From CAADGY01 sp900696665 (GTDB lineage: Bacteria > Acidobacteriota > Terriglobia > Bryobacterales > Bryobacteraceae): a stretch of 29,386 nt of DNA. The stretch spans positions 1 through 29,386 of the forward strand of contig JAPSFM010000061.1 of assembly GCA_035063885.1 (NCBI GenBank). Direction: 5' to 3'. The notes under the pieces are model-generated. The model was not told the DNA's origin. It did not search any database and saw only the letters and a list, made by a program, of their open reading frames with translations. Shown here in pieces: positions 16,055-23,619 of the stretch. Position numbers and translations under genes: made by a program. Position 1 is the first letter of the stretch; every line of letters begins with the position of its first letter.

Positions 16055-16498
16055 TCAGCAGGCGGCCTTCAGAACATTGGACACGCCGTATTTTCGTTGA
16101 GCGAAGCCTTCCGCGTATACCTCGGCCTGGCGGCGCACGATTTCGTTCTGCGGCGCCTCGATCCACCGCTTATCGGCCGCGGAATAGACAGCCGTTCCGT
16201 GTTCGAGCGGTGCATGGGCGCGCTCCAACACACATATCAATTTGAGCAATGGGCCATCGCCGGGCATTGGACTGATGCGGACGGCATCAGGACATTCTCC
16301 GCCGGGGTGCCGAAGGCAAGTCCCGCGCGCATACCCGAAGGAACAGGATCCCCGGAGTGTCGCCTCATCCGGAACATGATCCCGCTGAGGCAGGCTGCGG
16401 CAAATACCCTCATACGCGCCTCCGAGCGGGAGGCGCGGAAGGTTCCCCCAGCGGCTCGAGTCCAGCTTCGAAACCGGGTAGAAGAACGGGCAAGCCAT
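16055..16498 (-). CDS. Conserved five-cysteine protein of unknown function
   Basis: Protein of 147 residues that resembles a family of conserved hypothetical proteins I associate with acidobacteria. Cysteines stand at residues 3, 33, 52, 61 and 69, with the pattern MACPFFYP at the N-terminus and a GYARGTC segment. The spacing suggests a metal site, zinc or iron-sulfur. The C-terminal half contains LICVLERAHAPLEHG and a helical end. No signal peptide or membrane segment is visible. It diverges from the TPR gene by 33 bases and leads into the thioesterase gene, so a role linked to acyl-CoA metabolism is possible but unproven. Confidence 0.7.
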   Translation of the reverse strand: MACPFFYPVSKLDSSRWGNLPRLPLGGAYEGICRSLPQRDHVPDEATLRGSCSFGYARGTCLRHPGGECPDAVRISPMPGDGPLLKLICVLERAHAPLEHGTAVYSAADKRWIEAPQNEIVRRQAEVYAEGFAQRKYGVSNVLKAAC

Positions 16499-16531
16499 GG
16501 CGGTATATTAACATGGGTAGCTGGATCGCCA

Positions 16532-16846
16532 ATGCCTACATCCCGTCTGGAAGTGTTGCAGAATCTGCTGTCACAGAACCCCAATGACACCTTCGCCCGC
16601 TATGGCCTGGCAATGGAGTATACGCGCAACGGGGACCTGGAAAAAGCCGTGGAGGAGTACGGAAAGCTATTGGAGGTGAATCCCGATTATGCCGCGGCGT
16701 ACTTCCACGCCGGCCAAACCTACGAAAAAATGGGCCGGGAAGAAGACGCCCGCGCGATGTACCGGAAAGGCATCGAAGTAACCACCCGCACCGGAGATCA
16801 CCACACCCGTAGCGAACTCCAGGGCGCATTGGACCTGCTGGGATAA
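16532..16846 (+). CDS. Small TPR-repeat protein
   Basis: Protein of 104 residues with two tetratricopeptide repeats at about residues 18-51 and 52-85 (ARYGLAMEYTRNGDLEKAVEEYGKLLEVNP, then AAYFHAGQTYEKMGREEDARAMYRKGIEV). TPRs mediate protein binding. The reading frame is open much further upstream, but that part is antisense to the five-cysteine gene, so ATG 16532 is preferred although its ribosome binding site is weak. It has no transmembrane segment. Confidence 0.78.
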   Translation: MPTSRLEVLQNLLSQNPNDTFARYGLAMEYTRNGDLEKAVEEYGKLLEVNPDYAAAYFHAGQTYEKMGREEDARAMYRKGIEVTTRTGDHHTRSELQGALDLLG

Positions 16847-16864
16847 CCGCCGGTCATTGGGCAT

Positions 16865-16881
16865 TCCGTGACCGTCACGGA
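16865..16881. promoter_or_regulatory. Short palindrome between the TPR and dienelactone hydrolase genes
   Basis: TCCGTGA-CCG-TCACGGA is a 7-base perfect inverted repeat with a 3-base centre. It could be an operator for the downstream gene or a weak hairpin after the TPR gene. No T-tract follows, which argues against an intrinsic terminator. Confidence 0.3.
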
Positions 16882-16944
16882 TCGCGGCGGGTATCTCTGC
16901 ACGCCCACTCCTGTGCTATTCTCAGCCCACAAGGGGCACTTCAC

Positions 16945-17835
16945 ATGAATCGGAAAAAGGCTTCAGACTTTCCACAAGAGTTGTTGGACCTTTTCGACCG
17001 CTATGTGCACGGGGATATCGACCGCCGCGCTTTTCTCGACGGTGCGAAAAAGTTCGCCCCAGGTGGGATCACGGCGGCTGCCATCTGGGAGAGTCTCCGC
17101 CCCAACTACGCCTGGGCGGAGCAGGTCGCCAGGCAGGACCCTCGCATCAGGACTGCGTACGAAACGGTGGATTCCCCCAAAGGCAATGGGTCGATTCGGG
17201 GTTATCTGGTTCGTCCCGCCAAGTCCGGCAAGCTGCCCGGAGTGCTCGTGATTCATGAGAATCGCGGCCTCAATCCCTACATCGAGGACGTGGCGCGGCG
17301 CCTAGGCACGGAGAACTTCCTCGCTTTCGCGCCCGACGGACTCACCAGCGTTGGCGGCTATCCCGGAGACGACGAGCAGGGCGGGCAGCTATTCCGCCAG
17401 GTGGATCGCGCGAAAATGAGCGAAGATTTTGTCGCGGCGGCACACTGGCTCAAGTCTCATCCCGTTTGCACCGGTAAAATCGGCGTGGTCGGATTCTGCT
17501 TCGGCGGAGCAATCGCGAATATGCTCGCCGTGCGCCTGGGCCCGGATCTTTCGGCAGCCGTGTCATTTTACGGCGGGCAGCCCAAAGCGGACGAGGTGCC
17601 TGCCATCAAGGCTCCACTGCTACTCCACTACGCTTCGCTCGACACTCGCGTAAACGCGGGCTGGCCCGGGTATGAGGAAGCTCTGAAAGCGAACCACGTT
17701 ACCTATACGGCGCATTTCTACGAAGGCGCAAATCACGGTTTCCACAACGACACCACGCCCCGTTACGACGAGGCCGCGGCCAAACTGTCCTGGCAACGAA
17801 CGCTCGATTTTTTCAACAAGTACTTGCGCGGCTAG
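16945..17835 (+). CDS. Dienelactone hydrolase family protein
   Basis: Alpha/beta hydrolase of 296 residues in the dienelactone hydrolase family. The catalytic triad is C185 in GFCFGG, D233 in SLDTRVN and H264 in NHGFHND; E105 in IHENRG matches the family Glu that controls the Cys nucleophile. Residues 1-60 form an extension with a Tat-like look only in part (IDRRAFLDGAKKFAPGG), shared with longer members that may be exported. The usual reaction is hydrolysis of dienelactones or related carboxylesters. AAGGGG about 10 bases upstream of the ATG is a plausible ribosome binding site. It is monocistronic. Confidence 0.88.
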   Translation: MNRKKASDFPQELLDLFDRYVHGDIDRRAFLDGAKKFAPGGITAAAIWESLRPNYAWAEQVARQDPRIRTAYETVDSPKGNGSIRGYLVRPAKSGKLPGVLVIHENRGLNPYIEDVARRLGTENFLAFAPDGLTSVGGYPGDDEQGGQLFRQVDRAKMSEDFVAAAHWLKSHPVCTGKIGVVGFCFGGAIANMLAVRLGPDLSAAVSFYGGQPKADEVPAIKAPLLLHYASLDTRVNAGWPGYEEALKANHVTYTAHFYEGANHGFHNDTTPRYDEAAAKLSWQRTLDFFNKYLRG

Positions 17836-18260
17836 CCGGCTCGGTCCAGGTTGCCTGTAGATTTTGCGCCCACATTGCACCGAGGACAAGAGCGAACATG
17901 CTGAGCTGCGATTTCTAGAAGACACATGTTCCATTTCCGCGGCTCTGGCTTCCGGGGCACAGTGCTTCTGAGAAATTCTTCAGACAACGGCTGCGGTGTG
18001 CTGCTCAGAATCGGTCTCCACCAGCCGCGGAACCACATTGACGCGAAGTAGGCAGGCAAATGGGCCTCTTAACTCTCTGGAGGCAACCCTGCTATACTGA
18101 AGGTGTCCTTGCCCGCCTGATTATTTTGACGAGCGCTATATAGCCGCGCCCACGCTAATCATCCCGTTTGGAGCGGTAACGAAGAAGGTTGCGGCAATAC
18201 GCTTCGCCAATCGGGCCGCCGCGCGAGGCGGCTGGCGGTATATCTCATCCAGGAGGAGCT
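17836..18260 (+). other. 425-base intergenic stretch with one candidate promoter
   Basis: No frame here resembles a known protein. A promoter-like pair, TTAACT (18069-18074) and TATACT (18093-18098) separated by 18 bases, precedes the small basic protein gene by about 160 bases. The rest shows no repeat or RNA gene that I can recognise. Confidence 0.35.
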
Positions 18261-18461
18261 ATGGCTGGTCGTGGGCCACAATCATTCAAGAAACGCCAGA
18301 AGGAACAACAGCGGAAGGAACGGCAGCAGCTAAAAATGGAAAAGCGGCTGCAGCGCAGGGAGGAAAAGGCGGCCGGTGGCGGCGCCGCTCTGGAGATTGC
18401 GCCAGAGGAGGATAACGGACTCACTGTAACAACAGAGGAGTCGCATACACATACCTCCTGA
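18261..18461 (+). CDS. Small basic coiled-coil-like protein (66 residues)
   Basis: The protein starts MAGRGPQSFKKRQKEQQRKE, continues with a Lys/Arg/Glu/Gln-rich helix to about residue 45 and ends in an acidic tail. Similar small proteins (MA.KGPQSFEKRQRE.. type) occur in many bacteria and are of unknown function; nucleic-acid or ribosome binding is plausible from the charge. AGGAGGAG directly before ATG 18261 decides the start against an upstream in-frame GTG/TTG. Confidence 0.75.
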   Translation: MAGRGPQSFKKRQKEQQRKERQQLKMEKRLQRREEKAAGGGAALEIAPEEDNGLTVTTEESHTHTS

Positions 18462-18478
18462 CGGCGGGGAGCAGCCGT
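18461..18478. terminator. Weak bidirectional hairpin between convergent genes
   Basis: ACGGC (18461-18465) pairs with GCCGT (18474-18478) across an 8-base loop. It spans the stops of two convergent genes. The stem is short and no long T-run follows, so confidence is low. Confidence 0.2.
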
Positions 18479-19542
18479 TATTCGAACTCTACGCTGCCGG
18501 CGCCGTCCCAGCTTACCCGCTCGGGAATTTGGTCGCGCGTGAGAATGAAAATGCAGTATCCGGTGCGAAGCTTCGCTTTGGAGGGCAGCCAGCGGTATGC
18601 CGGCGCGCCGAAAAGCTTATTCCGGTCTATCATTTGACGCCGTGTTTCCGCCATTGGTGAAGCCCCGAATTCCAAGCCGCGGGTGAGTGTCTGTCCGCTC
18701 CATGGCGGCTGCTTGCGGCTGTAGTTCTCTTCCCAGATACCAAGCCAGGGGAAGTCTGCGCGTTTCCATACATAGCCGAACAGCACATGGGAAGCGGGCG
18801 ACCATGCCATGAAAAATGCGTGTTCCCGGGTTGGGTCCATCAGGTGAGTGGTAAACTCGCTCGATTCCGGCGCATCCGTATAAGTCTGCAAATCGTACGC
18901 CGCTTCGTTCTTCCGTGGCGCCATCGGCCAATCGAAGTCGGCGCCAGGTTTGAGCCGGCTCCCCTCCAGATCTTCTTCATACACGCGCGACCGCGTAGCG
19001 GAAGCCCGGAACTGGCTGGATCCCTTCTCGAGAAAAGGCGGTCCGATGGTCACATGTTGCGTCCACGCTATCGGCCGGTCCGCGGCGGAGAGATTCTCCA
19101 CTGTCTCCTCCACCCGGACGATGCCACCAGATTCGGGCACGGTGATCCTCCGTTCAACTTTTAACTGCGCGAGAGGGAGATCCGCCCGTGCCGTCATCGT
19201 CCGCTCTTCGGTCGAGATGCGGTAAGGAACAACGGACGCTTCACCATGGACGGTGAGCCCTGCCGCCGCTTCCTCATCCGAGGGAGGCCCGAAGATATCG
19301 AGGCAGAGGTTGTGCCCCATAATGCCGGCCAGAAGTTTGCTCTCGGAGTCCGCACCGTATTCGGGATGTTTTTCCAGGGTGTAAGTGGAAGGCTCAATCG
19401 AAGGCCAGGGAGGCGTCCACAGAGGATTCACGCCGCTCTGCTTATGGCAGATTTCGGCGATGTGTCCGCCCTCTACCAGGACGGTCACTCGAACAGCGTT
19501 GTTTTCAATGGATGCGGCGCGGCGGTCGCGGTATGTGGACAT
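18478..19542 (-). CDS. Mutarotase-like (aldose 1-epimerase superfamily) protein
   Basis: Protein of 354 residues with a largely beta-strand pattern, as in galactose-mutarotase-like folds (ASIENNAVRVTVLVEGGHIAEI at the start, RITVPESGGIVRVEETVENLS mid-protein, and WTQHVTIGPPFLE with the His often near the sugar site). The catalytic His/Glu pair of GalM is not clearly identified, so a sugar-binding role is as likely as epimerase activity. No signal peptide is visible when the start is ATG 19542. It lies 50 bases after the Gfo/Idh/MocA gene and is probably co-transcribed with it, which suggests a shared sugar pathway. Confidence 0.68.
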   Translation of the reverse strand: MSTYRDRRAASIENNAVRVTVLVEGGHIAEICHKQSGVNPLWTPPWPSIEPSTYTLEKHPEYGADSESKLLAGIMGHNLCLDIFGPPSDEEAAAGLTVHGEASVVPYRISTEERTMTARADLPLAQLKVERRITVPESGGIVRVEETVENLSAADRPIAWTQHVTIGPPFLEKGSSQFRASATRSRVYEEDLEGSRLKPGADFDWPMAPRKNEAAYDLQTYTDAPESSEFTTHLMDPTREHAFFMAWSPASHVLFGYVWKRADFPWLGIWEENYSRKQPPWSGQTLTRGLEFGASPMAETRRQMIDRNKLFGAPAYRWLPSKAKLRTGYCIFILTRDQIPERVSWDGAGSVEFE

Positions 19543-19592
19543 ACTGACGATTGTATGGCCAGCGGAAGCCCGCCGGCCACACAATCAGAACT

Positions 19593-20999
19593 TCAGGTCT
19601 TCCGGCTGTTGGCGGCGGCAGGCTGAGACAGGCCCATCTTGTCGATCTCATTAAAGTAGACTCGACGGCCTTCGTCCATCGCCAAGTTGGACAACATGAC
19701 CGCGATCGAGTCTGAGAGCCCGATTTCGAGATCCGCCTTGGGCCTGGAGCCGGTGCGCACGCAATCGAGGAATTCCTCTAACTCAATATCCACCGGGTTC
19801 CGGCTCTCTTCCGGAACCATGATGCCTTTGGCGTAGAGCCAGCGCCGGGCGAACTTCAGTTCCCGTTCGATGAACGACTCTTTCCCGGTTACCATGTCGC
19901 GCTCGAACAGGATCGGCAATGCCCGCGCCCCGCTGCCGGTGCTGGCCAACGTGGCGCCGGCAACTGCCTCCACCTTCTTTTTCTGCTCTTCCTTGGTCAC
20001 CTTTGGTCCGGGTTCGCTGTACCAAAGGCCGATGGCAGGCTCATTGTCTGTTCCAACGGTGATTTCGATGGTGCCCTCGGTACCCATGATGCGCTCGCCG
20101 AACTCGGTTCTGGTTCCCTGAAACAGAGACAGGTGTTTGTTTGTGCTGATCGAGCTGTAAACCAGTTTCTGGCCGCGCGGGTACTTGTAAATGAGTTGGA
20201 TGTTGTCGTAAACATCGCGGCCGTCCTTCACGAACTCAAGGCCGCCAACGCCCACAACGAACTCGGGTGTAGCTCCGAAAAACCAGTCCGCAACGTCGAT
20301 CTGGTGCGAAGCCAGTTCGGCCGTCAAGCCGCCGGAGAACTCTCGAAACAACCGCCAGTTCAACTCGCGCTGGCGTGTCGGGAACTCCTTCATCGTCCAG
20401 CCTGGATTACGATGCCATTGCGCATAGGCGTGTGTCACATTGCCGATCACGCCCTTGTCGATCATCTGCTTTGCGGTCTGATAAAACTTGCTGTAGCGCC
20501 TCTGCAAACCTACCTGAAGCACCTGCTTTGGCCGCTCGTTTACCAGCTTACGCAAGGCGTGAACTTCCTCCGGCCGGAAGACGAGGCTTTTTTCGCAGAA
20601 AACGTGCTTGCCTGCCAGCAGCGCATCCCTGGTAACCGGGAAGTGCATATACAACGGCGTGGTGACAAAAACCGCCTCGATGTCTTTGCGCGCCAGCAAC
20701 TCGCGGTAATCGAAGTAGCCCTGGGGCTTGTCCTTCGATGTTTCGATGCCTTTCTTGAGGTTGGGCTCGTAGACATCGCATACCGCAACGCACCGCCCGG
20801 AATCGATTCCGTTGAAGTGTCTGAGCAGGTATTGGCCGCGGCCCCCCGTGCCGATGAACGCATATGGCACCTGATTGTTGGCCGCTTTCACCTTCGAAAT
20901 GAAGGGAGCGCCCTGAATGGTTGAGGCAGCAGCCGCGACGGTAGCGGCTCCCGCAAGTTTAACTGCATCTCTACGGCTGACGTCTCGAGCTGCTGACAT
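19593..20999 (-). CDS. Tat-exported Gfo/Idh/MocA family oxidoreductase (second copy type)
   Basis: Protein of 468 residues. The leader VSRRDAVKLAGAATVAAAAS is of twin-arginine type. The Rossmann motif FIGTGGRGQYL follows, then VFCEKSLVF, where the family EKP is EKS, and a GGLTAELASHQIDVADWF segment holding the conserved His and Asp. It shares family and export signal with the oxidoreductase at 11.0-12.4 kb but is clearly a different subgroup. The predicted cofactor is NAD(P)(H); the sugar substrate is unknown. GAGG in GCGAGGATACG upstream of the ATG supports the start, and a promoter-like pair lies at 21051-21079. Confidence 0.88.
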   Translation of the reverse strand: MSAARDVSRRDAVKLAGAATVAAAASTIQGAPFISKVKAANNQVPYAFIGTGGRGQYLLRHFNGIDSGRCVAVCDVYEPNLKKGIETSKDKPQGYFDYRELLARKDIEAVFVTTPLYMHFPVTRDALLAGKHVFCEKSLVFRPEEVHALRKLVNERPKQVLQVGLQRRYSKFYQTAKQMIDKGVIGNVTHAYAQWHRNPGWTMKEFPTRQRELNWRLFREFSGGLTAELASHQIDVADWFFGATPEFVVGVGGLEFVKDGRDVYDNIQLIYKYPRGQKLVYSSISTNKHLSLFQGTRTEFGERIMGTEGTIEITVGTDNEPAIGLWYSEPGPKVTKEEQKKKVEAVAGATLASTGSGARALPILFERDMVTGKESFIERELKFARRWLYAKGIMVPEESRNPVDIELEEFLDCVRTGSRPKADLEIGLSDSIAVMLSNLAMDEGRRVYFNEIDKMGLSQPAAANSRKT

Positions 21000-21050
21000 C
21001 GTATCCTCGCTAAGCGAAAAGTTCTTGACAGACAGATGATTTCTCTTTTA

Positions 21051-21079
21051 AGTCTAGCGGCCCGGCGGGATTCTTGCAA
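21051..21079 (-). promoter_or_regulatory. Candidate promoter for the Gfo/Idh/MocA gene
   Basis: Reading the minus strand, TTGCAA (21079-21074) and TAGACT (21056-21051) are separated by 17 bases. Each hexamer matches the sigma-70 consensus at four of six positions. The pair lies about 50 bases before the start codon at 20999. Confidence 0.35.
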
Positions 21080-21185
21080 TTTTGTTTATTTCATGCCGCA
21101 ACACGAAACGGCTACCGTTGCGATTCGGTTAAGCTTGAAAAGTATCGCCAGACTCGGCAAGTGAGGGATAGCGATTCCCCAGCCA

Positions 21186-23612
21186 ATGAGATATATCTGC
21201 ATTCACAGTCATTTCTACCAGCCGCCACGCGAGAACCCCTGGCTCGAAGCCATTGAGTTACAGGACTCAGCCTATCCTTATCACGACTGGAATGAGCGTA
21301 TTAGCGCGGAATGCTACGCTCCGAACGCGGCTGCCCGAATCCTGGACGGCGAAGGGCGCATTGTCCGGATTGAGAACAACTACTCCCGTATCAGCTTCAA
21401 CTTCGGTCCCACGCTGCTTTCCTGGATCGAGTCCCAGGCTCCAGACCTGCTGGCGGACATTGTAGAGGCCGACCGTACCAGCCGCGAGAGGTTTTCCGGT
21501 CACGGTTCGGCACTCGCGCAGGCGTACAACCACATGATCCTGCCGCTGTCCAATTCCCGTGACAAGGAAACTCAGATCCTATGGGGCGTTCGCGATTTCG
21601 AGCACCGGTTCCATCGTCCGCCGGAAGGGATGTGGCTTCCCGAAACGGCGGTGGACTTGGAATCCCTGCGGCTGATGGCTAAGCACGGCATCAAGTTCAC
21701 CATTCTGGCGCCGCATCAGGCACGGCGGATCAGGAAAATCGGCGCCCGTTCGTGGCACGACGTCCACAACGCGGGGATTGATCCCAGTATGGCTTACCGG
21801 TTGCGTCTGCCTGACAATAGCACTATCGCATTGTTCTTCTACGATGGCCCTGTCTCCCGTGCTGTCGCATTTGAAGGGCTGTTGAACAACGGAGAGCATT
21901 TTGCACAGCGACTCATGAGCGTATACTCCGATGCGAGAACGTGGCCACAACTCGCCCATATCGCCACAGATGGCGAGAGCTACGGGCATCATCACCATCA
22001 CGGCGAGATGGCTCTCGCTTACGCGCTCCACCATATAGAAGCGAAGGGTCTGGCCCGGCTCACCAACTATGCGGAGTACCTGGAAAGACATCCACCCACG
22101 CACGAGGTGGAAATTTTTGAGGACACCTCCTGGAGTTGCCTGCACGGCGTAGAGCGCTGGCGCAGCAACTGCGGGTGCAACTCCGGCGGCCGTCCCGGCT
22201 GGACTCAGGAATGGCGGGCTCCGCTACGGTCTGCACTCAACTGGCTGCGCGACTGTGTGATGCCGTTGTACGAAGAAGCGGGCGCGCGCCTTTTTCCCGA
22301 TGTCTGGGCCGCCCGCAATGCGTATATCGACATCATTCTCGACCGGTCTCCGGCGTCTCGCGAACTGTTTCTGTCGAAGCACGCCATTGGCCGCCTGACA
22401 CCGGAAGATCAGACGATTGCCTGGAAGCTTCTCGAACTCCAGCGGCATGCCATGCTGATGTACACAAGCTGCGGCTGGTTTTTTGACGACCTTTCCGGTC
22501 TCGAAACGGTTCAGGTGATCCGCTACGCCGGAAGAGTTGTGCAACTGGCCGAGGACCTGTGCCGCGGACGCCAGATCGAAGCTCAATTTCTCACCCATCT
22601 TGCGGCTGCGAATAGCAACCTTGCCGAGCACGGCAATGGTGCGCAAATCTACGACAAGTTCGTCAAGCCCGCGCTCGTCGACTTGCAGAAAGTGGGGGCG
22701 CACTACGCCGTCAGCTCGCTTTTCGAGTCTTATCCGGAAAGCGCCCCGATTTATTGCTACACCGCCGAACGCGAGGACTACCGGTCCGTCGAAGCCGGTA
22801 AGCTCCACCTGGCTATCGGGCGCGCCCGCTTCATCTCCGGAATCACCCAGGAATCCGGCATACTGAGCTTCGGCGTACTGCATTTCGGTGATCACAACCT
22901 CAACGGCGCCGTGCGGCAGTATCGGGGTGAAGAAGAATACAACGAACTGGCGCTGCAAGCCAAGGAGGCGTTTTTCCGGGCCGACATCCCCCAGGTGATT
23001 CGTATTCTCGATAAGGGCTTCGGCGAGAACATTTACTCCTTGAAATCGCTCTTCCGCGACGAGCAGCGCAAGATTCTGAAGCGCATCCTAAACACCACGC
23101 TGGAAGAAGCCGGCGCCGTCTACCGCCAACTGTACGAACACCATGCGCCGCTGATGCGTTTTCTCGTCAGCCTGGGCATTCCACTCCCCAAAGCCCTGCG
23201 AACCACCGCGGAGTATGCGCTGAACCTCCACCTGAAACATGCGATGGCGGCGGAAGAATTGGATGTGGACCGGATCAAGAGCCTGCTCGAGGAGGCGCGC
23301 GCCGGACAAATCGAGCTCGATTCCACGACGCTGGAATTCACACTTCGCAAAAGCCTGGAACGCCTGGCTTTGAGGTTTGCCTCTTCGCCGGCCGACGCCG
23401 GTCTGCTCGACAAGTTGACTTCCGTCGTGGATCTGCTGGCGCTTCTTCCCTTTGATGTAGATCTTTGGACCATCCAGAACGTCTTCTACAAATGCATGAG
23501 GTCCGTCTACCCGGAGGTAATAAGCCGCGCTGAACGAGGAAATCCGGAAGCGACGAACTGGGTGGCGCAGTTCCGTCCAATGGCGGAGAAACTCAAACTC
23601 CGTATCGCCTGA
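21186..23612 (+). CDS. GH57 family alpha-glucan enzyme with DUF3536
   Basis: Protein of 808 residues. The N-terminal half is a GH57 (beta/alpha)7 barrel: RYICIHSHFYQPPRENPW at the start, the nucleophile Glu E153 in GMWLPETAVD, and the acid/base Asp D262 in ATDGESYGHHHHH. The C-terminal half matches the DUF3536 type region that accompanies this GH57 subgroup. GH57 enzymes include amylases, 4-alpha-glucanotransferases and branching enzymes, so action on glycogen or maltodextrin is likely. It precedes treY by 7 bases, which supports a joint role in glycogen-to-trehalose conversion. No signal peptide is visible. The ribosome binding site before ATG 21186 is poor. Confidence 0.87.
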   Translation: MRYICIHSHFYQPPRENPWLEAIELQDSAYPYHDWNERISAECYAPNAAARILDGEGRIVRIENNYSRISFNFGPTLLSWIESQAPDLLADIVEADRTSRERFSGHGSALAQAYNHMILPLSNSRDKETQILWGVRDFEHRFHRPPEGMWLPETAVDLESLRLMAKHGIKFTILAPHQARRIRKIGARSWHDVHNAGIDPSMAYRLRLPDNSTIALFFYDGPVSRAVAFEGLLNNGEHFAQRLMSVYSDARTWPQLAHIATDGESYGHHHHHGEMALAYALHHIEAKGLARLTNYAEYLERHPPTHEVEIFEDTSWSCLHGVERWRSNCGCNSGGRPGWTQEWRAPLRSALNWLRDCVMPLYEEAGARLFPDVWAARNAYIDIILDRSPASRELFLSKHAIGRLTPEDQTIAWKLLELQRHAMLMYTSCGWFFDDLSGLETVQVIRYAGRVVQLAEDLCRGRQIEAQFLTHLAAANSNLAEHGNGAQIYDKFVKPALVDLQKVGAHYAVSSLFESYPESAPIYCYTAEREDYRSVEAGKLHLAIGRARFISGITQESGILSFGVLHFGDHNLNGAVRQYRGEEEYNELALQAKEAFFRADIPQVIRILDKGFGENIYSLKSLFRDEQRKILKRILNTTLEEAGAVYRQLYEHHAPLMRFLVSLGIPLPKALRTTAEYALNLHLKHAMAAEELDVDRIKSLLEEARAGQIELDSTTLEFTLRKSLERLALRFASSPADAGLLDKLTSVVDLLALLPFDVDLWTIQNVFYKCMRSVYPEVISRAERGNPEATNWVAQFRPMAEKLKLRIA

Positions 23613-23619
23613 TTCGCTT

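Noticed and set aside
15893..16531. Long N-terminal extension of the TPR gene in the same open frame
   Set aside because: The extension is antisense to the five-cysteine protein, which shows real protein features, and it has no family resemblance.
21025..21053. Perfect TTGACA (21025-21030) as a plus-strand promoter for the GH57 gene
   Set aside because: The spaced -10 sequence (TTAAGT) matches only three of six consensus bases, and it overlaps a better minus-strand promoter candidate.
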